Assembly (NCBI RefSeq): GCF_018623035.1 | Contig: NZ_CP076023.1 | Coordinates: 1,860,001-1,924,000 of the forward strand | DNA: 64,000 nt | Reading direction: 5' to 3' | Source: Cellulomonas dongxiuzhuiae | GTDB taxonomy: Bacteria; Actinomycetota; Actinomycetes; Actinomycetales; Cellulomonadaceae | Shown: one piece after another, positions 37,245 through 45,731 of the stretch | How the letters are laid out: every line of letters starts with the position of its first letter | Position numbering within the stretch: position 1 is the stretch's first letter | Position numbers and translations under genes: made by a program | Notes under the pieces: generated by a model | The model's input: only the letters and a program-made list of their open reading frames with translations | Told to the model about the DNA's origin: nothing | Databases searched by the model: none

Positions 37245-38164
37245 GCGAGCAGGAGGCGCCCGACGCGCCCGCCGCGGACGCCGAGCGGCCGCCCGGCGTC
37301 CGGCGCGCCGTGGCGACGGCGCCGCCCGCCCAGCCGGCCCGGAGGTCCGGTCGCCGACACCACGGGGCGGACGTCGACCGGCCGGCCGACCTGTCGACGT
37401 CCAGCCCGCTGCGGCTGACGGTGCGCGACCTGCACGTCGTCGGGCGCAGGGCGCCCATGCTGCACCTCGAGTCCCTGGCCCTCGCGACGGGGGAGTGCGT
37501 CCTGGTGGCCGGCGAACCGGGGCAGGGGCACACCGCTCTCGCGCTCGTCGCCACGGGGCGGTTGGCTCCCTACGAGGGCAGCGTCGTGCTCACGGCGGCC
37601 GACGGCACGGTCTCGACCGCTCGCGACGTGCTGCGCAGGCTCTCGGGTGTCGTCGACCTGCCGGGCATCTCCGAGCCCGACGACACGCTCACCGTCGCCA
37701 CCGTCGTGGCCGAGGAGCTGTCGCTCGCGCGTGCGGGCTCGCGGCGCTCGCACGTACGCCGCTGGCTCGCGGACCACGAGCTGGCGAGGTTCCGGGACGT
37801 CCGGATGGACGACCTGCCCGGTCCGGTCCGCACCGCCCTCCTGACGTCCCTGACCGCCGAGCGGCCGGGCGTCCGCTTCCTCGTGATCAGCCTGCCCGAC
37901 CGCCACGGCGGCGAGCCGGGCGGGTGGTGGTCGATCGCGCAGGCGTTCGCCGCGCGCGGCTACGGGGTCCTGGTCCAGTGCTCGCGCTCGTCGGCGCGGG
38001 ACCTGGGAGCCGCCCTCGAGCCGGCCCGGGGCGACGCGTCGCAGCGCGCCACCCCCGTGGAGTCCCTGCGCACGGGGGTCGACCAGATGGCGGCGCCGCT
38101 GGACGTCCCCGAGCTCACGGTCGACCTCGACGAGCGGCCGTCCGCAGCCCAGGACACGCCGTGA
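37241..38164 (+). CDS. ABC-transporter ATPase-like protein lacking catalytic motifs
   Basis: The 307-residue protein has a proline/arginine-rich N-terminal 50 residues and then an ABC-ATPase-like domain. Its Walker A position reads GEPGQGHT (residues 91-98) with histidine in place of the essential lysine. The signature region reads MDDLPGPVRTALL instead of LSGGQ, and the Walker B region reads FLVISLPDR with no DE pair. ATP hydrolysis is therefore unlikely. It overlaps the following YhgE/Pip gene by 4 bases (GTGA) and probably pairs with it, perhaps as a structural or regulatory subunit. The GTG start overlaps the upstream small frame. Confidence 0.72.
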   Translation: MSEQEAPDAPAADAERPPGVRRAVATAPPAQPARRSGRRHHGADVDRPADLSTSSPLRLTVRDLHVVGRRAPMLHLESLALATGECVLVAGEPGQGHTALALVATGRLAPYEGSVVLTAADGTVSTARDVLRRLSGVVDLPGISEPDDTLTVATVVAEELSLARAGSRRSHVRRWLADHELARFRDVRMDDLPGPVRTALLTSLTAERPGVRFLVISLPDRHGGEPGGWWSIAQAFAARGYGVLVQCSRSSARDLGAALEPARGDASQRATPVESLRTGVDQMAAPLDVPELTVDLDERPSAAQDTP

Positions 38165-40254
38165 TCGTCCTGCGGCTCGCCGGATCCGAGCTGCGCCGCC
38201 TCGCCGCGGGTCTGCTGCCGCGCCTGGCGCTGCTCGCGCTCGTCGTCATCCCGTCGCTCTACTCCGGCCTCTACCTGTTCGCCAACGAGGACCCGTACGG
38301 GCGGCTCCACGAGGTGCCGGCGGCCCTCGTCGTCGAGGACCGGGGAACCACCACCACGGACGCGGACGGCGGGTCGACACGCCGCGTGGACTACGGCGAC
38401 CAGGTCGCGGACCGCCTGCTCGACGGCGACGCCGGCTTCGACTGGGTGCGGACCACGCAGCGGGACGCCGAGCTCGGCGTGCGCTCGGGCCGGTTCGACG
38501 CCGCCCTCATCGTCGGCCGGTCGTTCTCCGCGGACCTGGTCTCGTCCGCCGAGTACCGGCCGCAGCGGGCCAGCCTGACGCTCGTGACCAACGACGCGAA
38601 CAACTACCTGGCGACCACCATCGCCGACACGATCGTCGGGGACGTGCGTGACGCCATCGCGACGCAGGTGGGCACGCAGGCGGCGGACATGTTCCTGCAG
38701 GGGTTCGGCTCGATCCACACCGAGCTGGGCGCCGCCGTCGAGGGGGCGACGCAGCTGGTGGACGGCGCGGACCGCCTGGTGTCGGGCACGGGGCAGCTGG
38801 TCGACGGCACCGGCCGCCTGGCCGCGGGCGCCTCGCAGGCCGCCGCGGGCGCGTCCGAGCTCGCATCCGGTGCGTCGGCGCTGCCGTCCGCGGCGGATCG
38901 CCTCGCCTCGGGGGCGTCGGCCCTGTCGGGCGGCCTCGACACGCTGCGCGACGGGACGCGCGCGCTGCCCGACCAGACGCGCGAGCTGGCCACGGGTGCC
39001 CAGCAGGTCGCCGGCGGCGTCGGTGAGGTGGCGACCGTGGCACGTGACGCGGCGTCCGCAGTGGCCGGGCTGAGCGCCGACCTGCAGGCCGGGCAGGCCC
39101 CGCTGGCGGGACGGCTCGCGGATCTGGTCGCCGAGCAGCGCCTCACGCAGCAGGAGGCCGACGAGATCCTGGCGCTCGCGGGCGACGCCACCGGCGCGGT
39201 CGACGAGCTGAGCGCGGCCCTGGGGCAGGCGGCAGGACGGGTCGACGAGCTCAGCGCGGGAGCCGGCGAGGTGGCGGCAGGTGCGACACGACTCGCCGAC
39301 GCGGCGCCCGCGCTGAGCGGCGGCATCGCCTCCGCCGCGGCCGGCGGGGAGCGTCTGGCCGCCGGCACCGCGCAGCTCGACTCCGCCGCGTCCACGCTCG
39401 TCGGCGACCTGCGGGCGCTGGAGCAGGGGACCGCCGAGGTCTCCTCCGGCGCCGCCGAGCTGGCGACGGCGAGCGACGCCCTGGACCAGGGGGCCACCGA
39501 GCTCGGGTCCGGCGTGACGGAGCTGCGCGACCGGCTCCAGCAGGGTCTCGGGGCCATCCCGGACCTGGACGCGGAGACGGAGCGGGCGACGGCCGAGACG
39601 ATCGGCAACCCGGTCCAGGTCGCCAAGGACGAGCTGGCCCGCGCGGGCAGCTACGGTGCCGGCCTGGCGCCGTTCTTCATGTCGCTGGCCACCTGGATCG
39701 GCGGCTACGTGATGTTCCTCCTGGTCGTGCCGCTGTCCAGCCGGGCGCTGGCGGCCGGCGGCCCGGCCTGGCAGACGGTGCTGGGCGGCTGGCTGCCCGG
39801 CGCGCTCCTCGGTGTCGGGCAGGTCGTCCTGATGTACCTGCTGGTGACCTACGCGCTCGACATCACACCGGTCCACGGCGGCGCGACCCTGGCGCTCCTC
39901 CTCATCGCGTCGGCGACCTTCATCGCGGTCCTGCAGGCGCTCAACGTGTGGTTCGGCGCCGTCGGGGAGTTCCTCGGGCTGGTGCTCATGCTCGTGCAGC
40001 TCGTCACCGCCGGGGGCACCTTCCCGTGGCAGACGATCCCCGAGCCGCTGCTCTCGCTGCACCGTGTGCTGCCCATGTCGTACACGGTCGAGGGGCTGCG
40101 CCAGACGCTGTACGGCGGCGACCTCGGCACCGCCGCGCGCTACGCGGGGATCCTGCTCGCGGTCTTCGTGCTCGCGCTCGCCGCGACGGCGTGGGCGGCT
40201 CGCCGCAAGCGCGTCTGGACACCCACCAGCCTGCAGCCGGAGCTGGTGCTCTGA
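38161..40254 (+). CDS. YhgE/Pip family membrane protein
   Basis: The 697-residue protein starts with one membrane helix (LLPRLALLALVVIPSLYSGLYLF). A large extracellular region of about 480 residues rich in short Gly/Ala/Ser heptad-like repeats (GASELASGASALPSAADRLASG and similar) follows. It ends in about five membrane helices of the ABC-2 permease type (ATWIGGYVMFLLVVPLSS onward). Relatives include phage-infection protein Pip and the YhgE/EsaA group linked to type VII secretion and polymer export. The repeat region probably forms a long coiled-coil stalk. GTG start, coupled to the pseudo-ATPase gene. Confidence 0.9.
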   Translation: MIVLRLAGSELRRLAAGLLPRLALLALVVIPSLYSGLYLFANEDPYGRLHEVPAALVVEDRGTTTTDADGGSTRRVDYGDQVADRLLDGDAGFDWVRTTQRDAELGVRSGRFDAALIVGRSFSADLVSSAEYRPQRASLTLVTNDANNYLATTIADTIVGDVRDAIATQVGTQAADMFLQGFGSIHTELGAAVEGATQLVDGADRLVSGTGQLVDGTGRLAAGASQAAAGASELASGASALPSAADRLASGASALSGGLDTLRDGTRALPDQTRELATGAQQVAGGVGEVATVARDAASAVAGLSADLQAGQAPLAGRLADLVAEQRLTQQEADEILALAGDATGAVDELSAALGQAAGRVDELSAGAGEVAAGATRLADAAPALSGGIASAAAGGERLAAGTAQLDSAASTLVGDLRALEQGTAEVSSGAAELATASDALDQGATELGSGVTELRDRLQQGLGAIPDLDAETERATAETIGNPVQVAKDELARAGSYGAGLAPFFMSLATWIGGYVMFLLVVPLSSRALAAGGPAWQTVLGGWLPGALLGVGQVVLMYLLVTYALDITPVHGGATLALLLIASATFIAVLQALNVWFGAVGEFLGLVLMLVQLVTAGGTFPWQTIPEPLLSLHRVLPMSYTVEGLRQTLYGGDLGTAARYAGILLAVFVLALAATAWAARRKRVWTPTSLQPELVL

Positions 40255-40303
40255 CGCGGAGGGTGCACCGCGCCGGCACGACGACGACGGGGAGGAGGGT
40301 GAC

Positions 40304-40654
40304 GTGGACACGATCTGGTGGGTGCTCGGTGCGGTGGTGCTCGTGGCCACGCTCCTCGACATCGTCCTGGCGGCGCTGAACTACGACGAGGACTGGGACG
40401 GGCTGCGTACCGCCACGGCGGAGAGCACGACGGCACTGCTGGCGGCCCTCGAGCACCGCCCGGTCCCGACCGTCCGCGAGGGCCGGCTCCCGGTCCGGCC
40501 GGCCGGCCCGGCGGACCAGGGCGACCCGGGGCACCGGCAGGTCGCGGTCCTGCGGCGGGTGGTCCGGATCAACCAGACGCTCGTCCTGCTGGTCGGCCGG
40601 CTGGCGCCGGACGCCGTCGACCGGGTGGACGACGACGTGCCCTCCGGCACCTGA
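40304..40654 (+). CDS. Small membrane-anchored hypothetical protein
   Basis: The 116-residue product has one N-terminal membrane helix (WWVLGAVVLVATLLDIVLAALNY). A charged soluble tail with several acidic and basic residues follows, and there is no recognised domain. GGAGGAGG lies 5 bases before the GTG start, one of the stronger ribosome binding sites here. It follows the YhgE/Pip gene by 49 bases and precedes the LuxR-type gene by 25, so it probably belongs to the same transcript. Confidence 0.7.
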   Translation: MDTIWWVLGAVVLVATLLDIVLAALNYDEDWDGLRTATAESTTALLAALEHRPVPTVREGRLPVRPAGPADQGDPGHRQVAVLRRVVRINQTLVLLVGRLAPDAVDRVDDDVPSGT

Positions 40655-40679
40655 ACCGCCGGAAACGAGGGGAGTGCGC

Positions 40680-43237
40680 ATGACGACGACGTCGACGACG
40701 GCGCGGGGCACCGCGTGGCGCACGAGCGTGCCGCCGGCCGCCCGGACCGTGGAGCGCCCACGCGCGCGCGCCGCGTTGCACGCAGCGGTCGAGCTGCACC
40801 CGGTCGTGGTCGTCACCGCGCCGGCTGGGTTCGGCAAGACCACGCTGCTGGCGCAGTGGGCGGCGGCGGCCGCCGTTCCCGTCGCGTGGGCGTCCCTCGA
40901 CGCGTTCGACGACGAGCCCGGACGGCTCCTGCGGGCGGTCGGCGACGCCGTCGCGCGCACGTCGCCGGGCGCGGCGGCCGCGCTCGCGGCCGGTCGCGGG
41001 ACACCCTCGCCCACGCCCGGCGACCTCCTCGACACGCTGCGCGGCGTCCTCGGGGCACTCGACGAGGGGACGGTCGTCGTGCTGGACGACATCCACCGGA
41101 TCTCCTCACCCGCCGCCCGGCACGCCGTCTCGGCCCTGCTGCAGACCCCCGGCCCACGGTTCGTCCTGGCCGGTCGGCACGTGCCGGACCTCGCGCTCGG
41201 CGCGCGGCGCATCGAGGGGGCGGTGGGCGACCTGGGCGTCCGCACGCTCGCGCTGACGCCGCGCGAGACGGAGCTGCTGGTCGGGTCGTGGGGGCCGGCG
41301 CCTGCACCGGGTGTCGTCGCGGAGCTGTGGCGCGTCACGGGCGGGTGGCCGACCGCGGTGCGGGCTGCGTGGCGCGCAGGGCTGCTGCACCGGGGCCACC
41401 CGCAGCGACCGCTGCGGCACGAGGACGTGCCGGTGGCCGACTACGTGCGCGAGGAGGTGCTCGGCGACCTCGGCGCGGAGCTGGACGCGTTCGTGCGCCG
41501 CGCGTGCGTCGGACGGGTGGTCGAGCCGGCGCTGGCCGAGGCCATGGTGCCCGGCGGTGCGGCACTGCTCGACGAGTGCGTCGCGCGCGGGCTGCTCGGC
41601 CGCCGGGACGAGGACACCGGGGCGGGGGGTCTACCGGCCTGGCACGTCCTGCTCGCCGCCCACGTGCGCGGGATCGTGGCCCGGACGCAGCCGCGCACGG
41701 TGCGGGCCGTGCACCAGGCCCTGGCACGGCACCTCGCGGGGCCCGACCCCGCCGCCGCCGTGCGGCACGCCGTGGACGGTCACGCGCCCGACCTGGCGGC
41801 GGAGCTGCTCGTCGAGCGCTGGCCCGAGCTCCTCGCGCGCGGGCAGCTCGGGGCGACCGAGCGGAGGTGCGTGGCCATGGGCGTCGTCGACGGGGCCGCG
41901 ACCGTGTCCCTGGTCGGCCGCACCGTCCGTGCGCAGCCCGGACCCGAGGAGGGCGACGCCGCAGCGGCCGCGGTCGTCCGCGCCCTGCGGGCGACGTCCC
42001 CGGCACCCGCGGGCGCAGGGCGCGAGCAGACCGCTCGGGGCGCGACGGCGGGGCCGGCCGGCACCGTCCTGGCCTACCTCACGGCGCGGGCCGCGCTGCA
42101 CGCGCCCGACGTGCCGGCCGCCGGGATCCCCGGCGAGCGGTGCGGACCGCCCGCGTCGATCGCGGACGTCGTCGACGCGCTCGCGGACGCCGCCGACGAC
42201 GCGGCCGTGCACGGCTGGCCCGTGCTCGCACTGGCCTGCCGGGCCGAGCACGCCCTGGCGTGCGCACGCGCGGGACGGGTCGCAGAGGCGCGCGCGGGTG
42301 CACGCGGCGTCCTCGTGGACGGCGCGGCGCACGGCTGGGACCGCTCGCACGTCACCGCACCGGCGCACCTCGCGGCGGGGCTGGCCGCCTACTGGTGCGA
42401 CGAGCCGGCGACCGCGCGCCACGAGCTGACCGCCGCGGTCGAGGCCGGCGCGTCCCGCCCGGGCCTCGTGGCGCGGGCGGCGTGCGTCCTGCTGCACCTG
42501 AGCCTCGCCGACGGTGACCCCGCCGGTGTGACGAGGGCGCTGGCCGTCGTCGAGGACGCGCGCGCCGTGACCGGGGAGCCGTCGCCGCCCGGGGTGTCGC
42601 GCGGCTACCTGGAGGCCGTCTCGCGCGTCGCGCAGGGCGGCGGACGCGATGCGCTCGCGCTCGCCGACCCCGCCGACCCCGCGTGGTCGTCGCCCGCGGG
42701 GTCGAGCTGGCGCAGCGACGTCCACCGGCGTGCCGGTGACCGCGGCGCGGCGCTGCGCGCGCTGGGGGACGCGGACGTCGAGCCGTCGTGGCACGTCGCC
42801 GACCGTGTGGCGGCCCACGCCGCGCGCGCGCTGCTGCACGTCGACGCGGCGCAGGCGCACCGGTCGCTCGAGCGCGCGCGCTCGACGACGCGGCCACGGA
42901 CGGCGTCGTGCGGCCCCTGCGGGACCGGGCCGCGGCGCTGCGGCCCCTCCTGGCGGCGCACCTGGGCCGGGGCAGCGCCCACGAGGCGCTCGTGACGCGG
43001 CTGCTGGTCGCGGAGCAGGACGCTCCCGCGCCGCGTCCGTCGGCCTGGGCGCTCACCGAGCGGGAGCTGCAGGTGCTCGCGTGCCTGCCGTCGCACATGA
43101 CCGTCGAGGAGATCGGGGGCGCGCTGTTCGTCTCGGTGAACACCGTCAAGACCCACCTGCGGGCCGTCTACCGCAAGCTCGACGTCTCGACGCGTCGCGA
43201 CGCCGTCCACGTGGCCGTGCAGCGCGGTCTGCTCTGA
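40680..43237 (+). pseudogene. MalT/LAL-type LuxR regulator split by a frameshift
   Basis: The N-terminal part (40680 to the stop at 42995) has the STAND-type ATPase start: Walker A APAGFGKTTLL (residues 47-57) and VVVLDDIHRI, then the helical region of large ATP-binding LuxR regulators. The LuxR HTH (LTERELQVLACLPSHMTVEEIGGALFVSVNTVKTHLRAVYRKLDV) is present only in another frame, ending at 43237. The frames meet at a (GC)5 tract, 42872-42881. Removing one GC restores LERALDDAATDG and gives a normal 851-residue protein. It is thus a recent frameshift, a phase-variable switch or a sequencing error. Confidence 0.8.
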
Positions 43238-43274
43238 CCGGCGCCGCACGACCACGCGGCTGCGGGCACGAGGG

Positions 43275-43772
43275 TCAGACGTTCTCCTCGAACGCCTCGC
43301 GCAGCTTGTCCTCGTCCTCCTGCGACAGGTTCGTCTGGATGAGCTCGCCGTGGATCCCGCGCTCCTTGAGGCCGGCCACGACGCGGTCCGGCACGTCGCT
43401 CTGCGCGAGCAGGAACAACGCCGACGTCCCCGGCGTGACCTTGCTGCGGACCTCCTTGATGAAGTCGTCGTCGATGCCCACGTCCGTCAGGGCCCCGCCG
43501 ATGGCGCCCGCTGCGGCTCCCACGATCACGCCCACGAGCGGCATGAAGAAGAGCAGACCGAACAGCAGGCCCCAGAACGTGCCGCCCAGCGCACCGATCG
43601 CGGTCAGGCTGTTGGCCTGCCGCGTCCTGGGCTTCTTCTTGTCCGGCTGCCAGGAGACCGTCGCGGCGTCCTGCACGTCGATGAGGTGCTGCTTCTGCAG
43701 CTCGAGCACCGCGGCCTCCGCCTGCTCGGCCCCTTCGGGCGTCTCGAACTTCCACACGCTGAGAGTGGCCAC
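43275..43772 (-). CDS. DUF1269 family membrane protein
   Basis: The 165-residue protein has the DUF1269 layout: an N-terminal alpha/beta segment (TLSVWKFETPEGAEQAEAAVLELQ), two glycine-zipper membrane helices (GTFWGLLFGLLFFMPLVGVIVGAAAGAIGGAL) and a C-terminal alpha/beta segment. Function is unknown. Members often turn up as small stress-related membrane proteins. It is convergent with the split LuxR gene and separated from the trehalose genes by 161 bp in which I see only a short CCCGGG-cacgt-CCCGGG hairpin (43806-43822). Confidence 0.9.
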   Translation of the reverse strand: MATLSVWKFETPEGAEQAEAAVLELQKQHLIDVQDAATVSWQPDKKKPRTRQANSLTAIGALGGTFWGLLFGLLFFMPLVGVIVGAAAGAIGGALTDVGIDDDFIKEVRSKVTPGTSALFLLAQSDVPDRVVAGLKERGIHGELIQTNLSQEDEDKLREAFEENV

Positions 43773-43933
43773 CGTCGTCTCCTCGTCCGCGACGACCTCC
43801 TGCTACCCGGGCACGTCCCGGGGGGCCGTCGCCCCTCCAGCGTCACGTGGTGCTGGTCACGGCGCCTCACCCTGTGCGGGTGATCCGGTGTGCGGGCGTG
43901 CGCGTCGGTCCGGTCGTGCCGCCGTGGGCGACG

Positions 43934-45730
43934 TCAGGCCAGGACGACGACCGCGCGTGCCGGCACCTCGACGACCAGCGGCTCGCCCGCGCCGCCGGGG
44001 GGCCGGACGACTCCTCCCGCCCAGTCCGCGACGACCTCGACCGGACGCCGCACGGGCACCGGCACCGCCGCGGGGGTGTGCGCGAGGTTGACCACCACGC
44101 GCGCGTCGCCGCGGTGCAGGACCAGCGCGCCGTGCCAGGGGCCGTCCCCGCCGTCCGGGACGGGGTGCACGTCGAGCGACGTGCGGCTGCGGTCGCCCGA
44201 GCCGAGGTCCGGGACCGCACGACGCAGCGCCACCAGGACGCGGTACCACTCCAGCAGCCGCGCGTGCCCGGGCCGCGCGGGTTCGTCCCAGTCCAGGACG
44301 CTCGCCGCGAAGGTGGCCGGGTCCTGCGGGTCGGGCACCTCGACGTCGTGCCCGTACAGGTCGGCCCAGCCGTGGCCGCCGAACTCCCGCGTGCGCCCCT
44401 CGCGCACCGCGGCGGCCAGCTCGGGCTCCGGGTGGTCGGTGAAGTACAGCCAGGGCGTGGTGGCGCCCCACTCCTCGCCCATGAACAGCAGGGGCGAGAA
44501 CGGCGAGAGCAGGACGAGCGCGGCCTGCGCGGCCTGCCCGCCCGGGTCGAGGCGGGAGGAGGGCCGGTCGCCCAGCGCGCGGTTGCCGACCTGGTCGTGG
44601 TTGGCGTCGAAGGCCACGAACCGGTGGCCGTCCACGTCGTCGGGCACGGGGGCGCCCCACGGCTCGCCGCGGAACGTCGACATCGAGCCGTCGTGCACGA
44701 ACACCCGCGTGAGCGCCGTGCGCAGCGTCTCGGGCGAGCCGAAGTCGACGTAGTAGCCGTGGCGCTCGCCCGTGACCAGCGCGTGGATCGCGTGGTGCAC
44801 GTCGTCCGCCCACTGGCCGGTCATGCCCCAGCCGCCGTCGTCCGTGGTGGCCAGGCTCACGACGTCGTTGAGGTCGGACTCCGCGACCAGCCCGATCGGG
44901 TGGCCCAGCGCGGCCGCGAGCTCACCGACCTCGTCGCTCAGCTGCGCGAGCAGGTGGCGGGGGGAGTCGTCGCGCAGCGCGTGCACGGCGTCGAGGCGGA
45001 AGGCGTCGACGTGGAAGTCGCGCGCCCAGCGCAGCACCGAGTCGCAGATCCACCGGCGCACGTGCTCCGAGCCGGGCCCGTCGAGGTTGATCGCGTCGCC
45101 CCACGGCGTGCTGTGGGCGTCCGTGAAGTACGGCCCGAGCTCGTTCAGGTAGTTGCCGGAGGGGCCCAGGTGGTTGTGCACGACGTCCAGGCAGACGGCG
45201 AGCCCGTGGGCGTGCGCGGCGTCGACGAACGCCTGGAGCGCCGCCGGGCCGCCGTACGGCTCGTGGACCGCGTACAGCGCGACGCCGTCGTAGCCCCACC
45301 CGTGGCGGCCGTTGAACGCCGCGACGGGCAGCAGCTCGACCACGTCCACGCCGAGCTGCACGAGGTGCTCGAGGCGTTCGGCGGCGGCGGCGAGCGTGCC
45401 CTGAGGCGTGAACGTGCCGACGTGCAGCTCGTACGTCACCGCACCGCGCACGTCGACGCCGCTCCACCCGTCGTCCGTCCACGTGAAGCGGTCGGTGTCG
45501 AAGACGCGGGCCGGGCCGTGGACGCCGTCCGGCAGCCACGCCGCCCGGGGGTCCGGGCGCGGGTCGCCACCGTCGAGGGAGAAGGTGTAGTCGGTGCCGT
45601 GGGCGAGGGGCGTGTCGGACGTCCACCACCCGTCCTGCTCGGGACGCAGAGGCGTGCGGGTGCCCTCGGCGGGCAGCACCAGGTCGACGCCGCGGGCGAA
45701 CGGTGCCCACAGGCGGGGTGCCAGTGGCAT
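43934..45730 (-). CDS. treZ: Malto-oligosyltrehalose trehalohydrolase
   Basis: The 598-residue GH13 enzyme releases trehalose from the maltooligosyl-trehalose made by TreY. Catalytic regions are FHVDAFRLDAVHAL (nucleophile Asp) and GLVAESDLND (acid/base Glu). VAFDANHDQVGNRALG carries the conserved late motif. The N-terminal CBM48-like domain is complete. The start lies one base after the treY stop, so glgX, treY and treZ form one operon. Cytosolic; no signal peptide. Confidence 0.96.
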   Translation of the reverse strand: MPLAPRLWAPFARGVDLVLPAEGTRTPLRPEQDGWWTSDTPLAHGTDYTFSLDGGDPRPDPRAAWLPDGVHGPARVFDTDRFTWTDDGWSGVDVRGAVTYELHVGTFTPQGTLAAAAERLEHLVQLGVDVVELLPVAAFNGRHGWGYDGVALYAVHEPYGGPAALQAFVDAAHAHGLAVCLDVVHNHLGPSGNYLNELGPYFTDAHSTPWGDAINLDGPGSEHVRRWICDSVLRWARDFHVDAFRLDAVHALRDDSPRHLLAQLSDEVGELAAALGHPIGLVAESDLNDVVSLATTDDGGWGMTGQWADDVHHAIHALVTGERHGYYVDFGSPETLRTALTRVFVHDGSMSTFRGEPWGAPVPDDVDGHRFVAFDANHDQVGNRALGDRPSSRLDPGGQAAQAALVLLSPFSPLLFMGEEWGATTPWLYFTDHPEPELAAAVREGRTREFGGHGWADLYGHDVEVPDPQDPATFAASVLDWDEPARPGHARLLEWYRVLVALRRAVPDLGSGDRSRTSLDVHPVPDGGDGPWHGALVLHRGDARVVVNLAHTPAAVPVPVRRPVEVVADWAGGVVRPPGGAGEPLVVEVPARAVVVLA

Positions 45731-45731
45731 G

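Noticed and set aside
42870..42883. Programmed ribosomal frameshift in the LuxR gene
   Set aside because: No slippery heptamer or downstream pseudoknot is apparent; a dinucleotide slip explains the data more simply.
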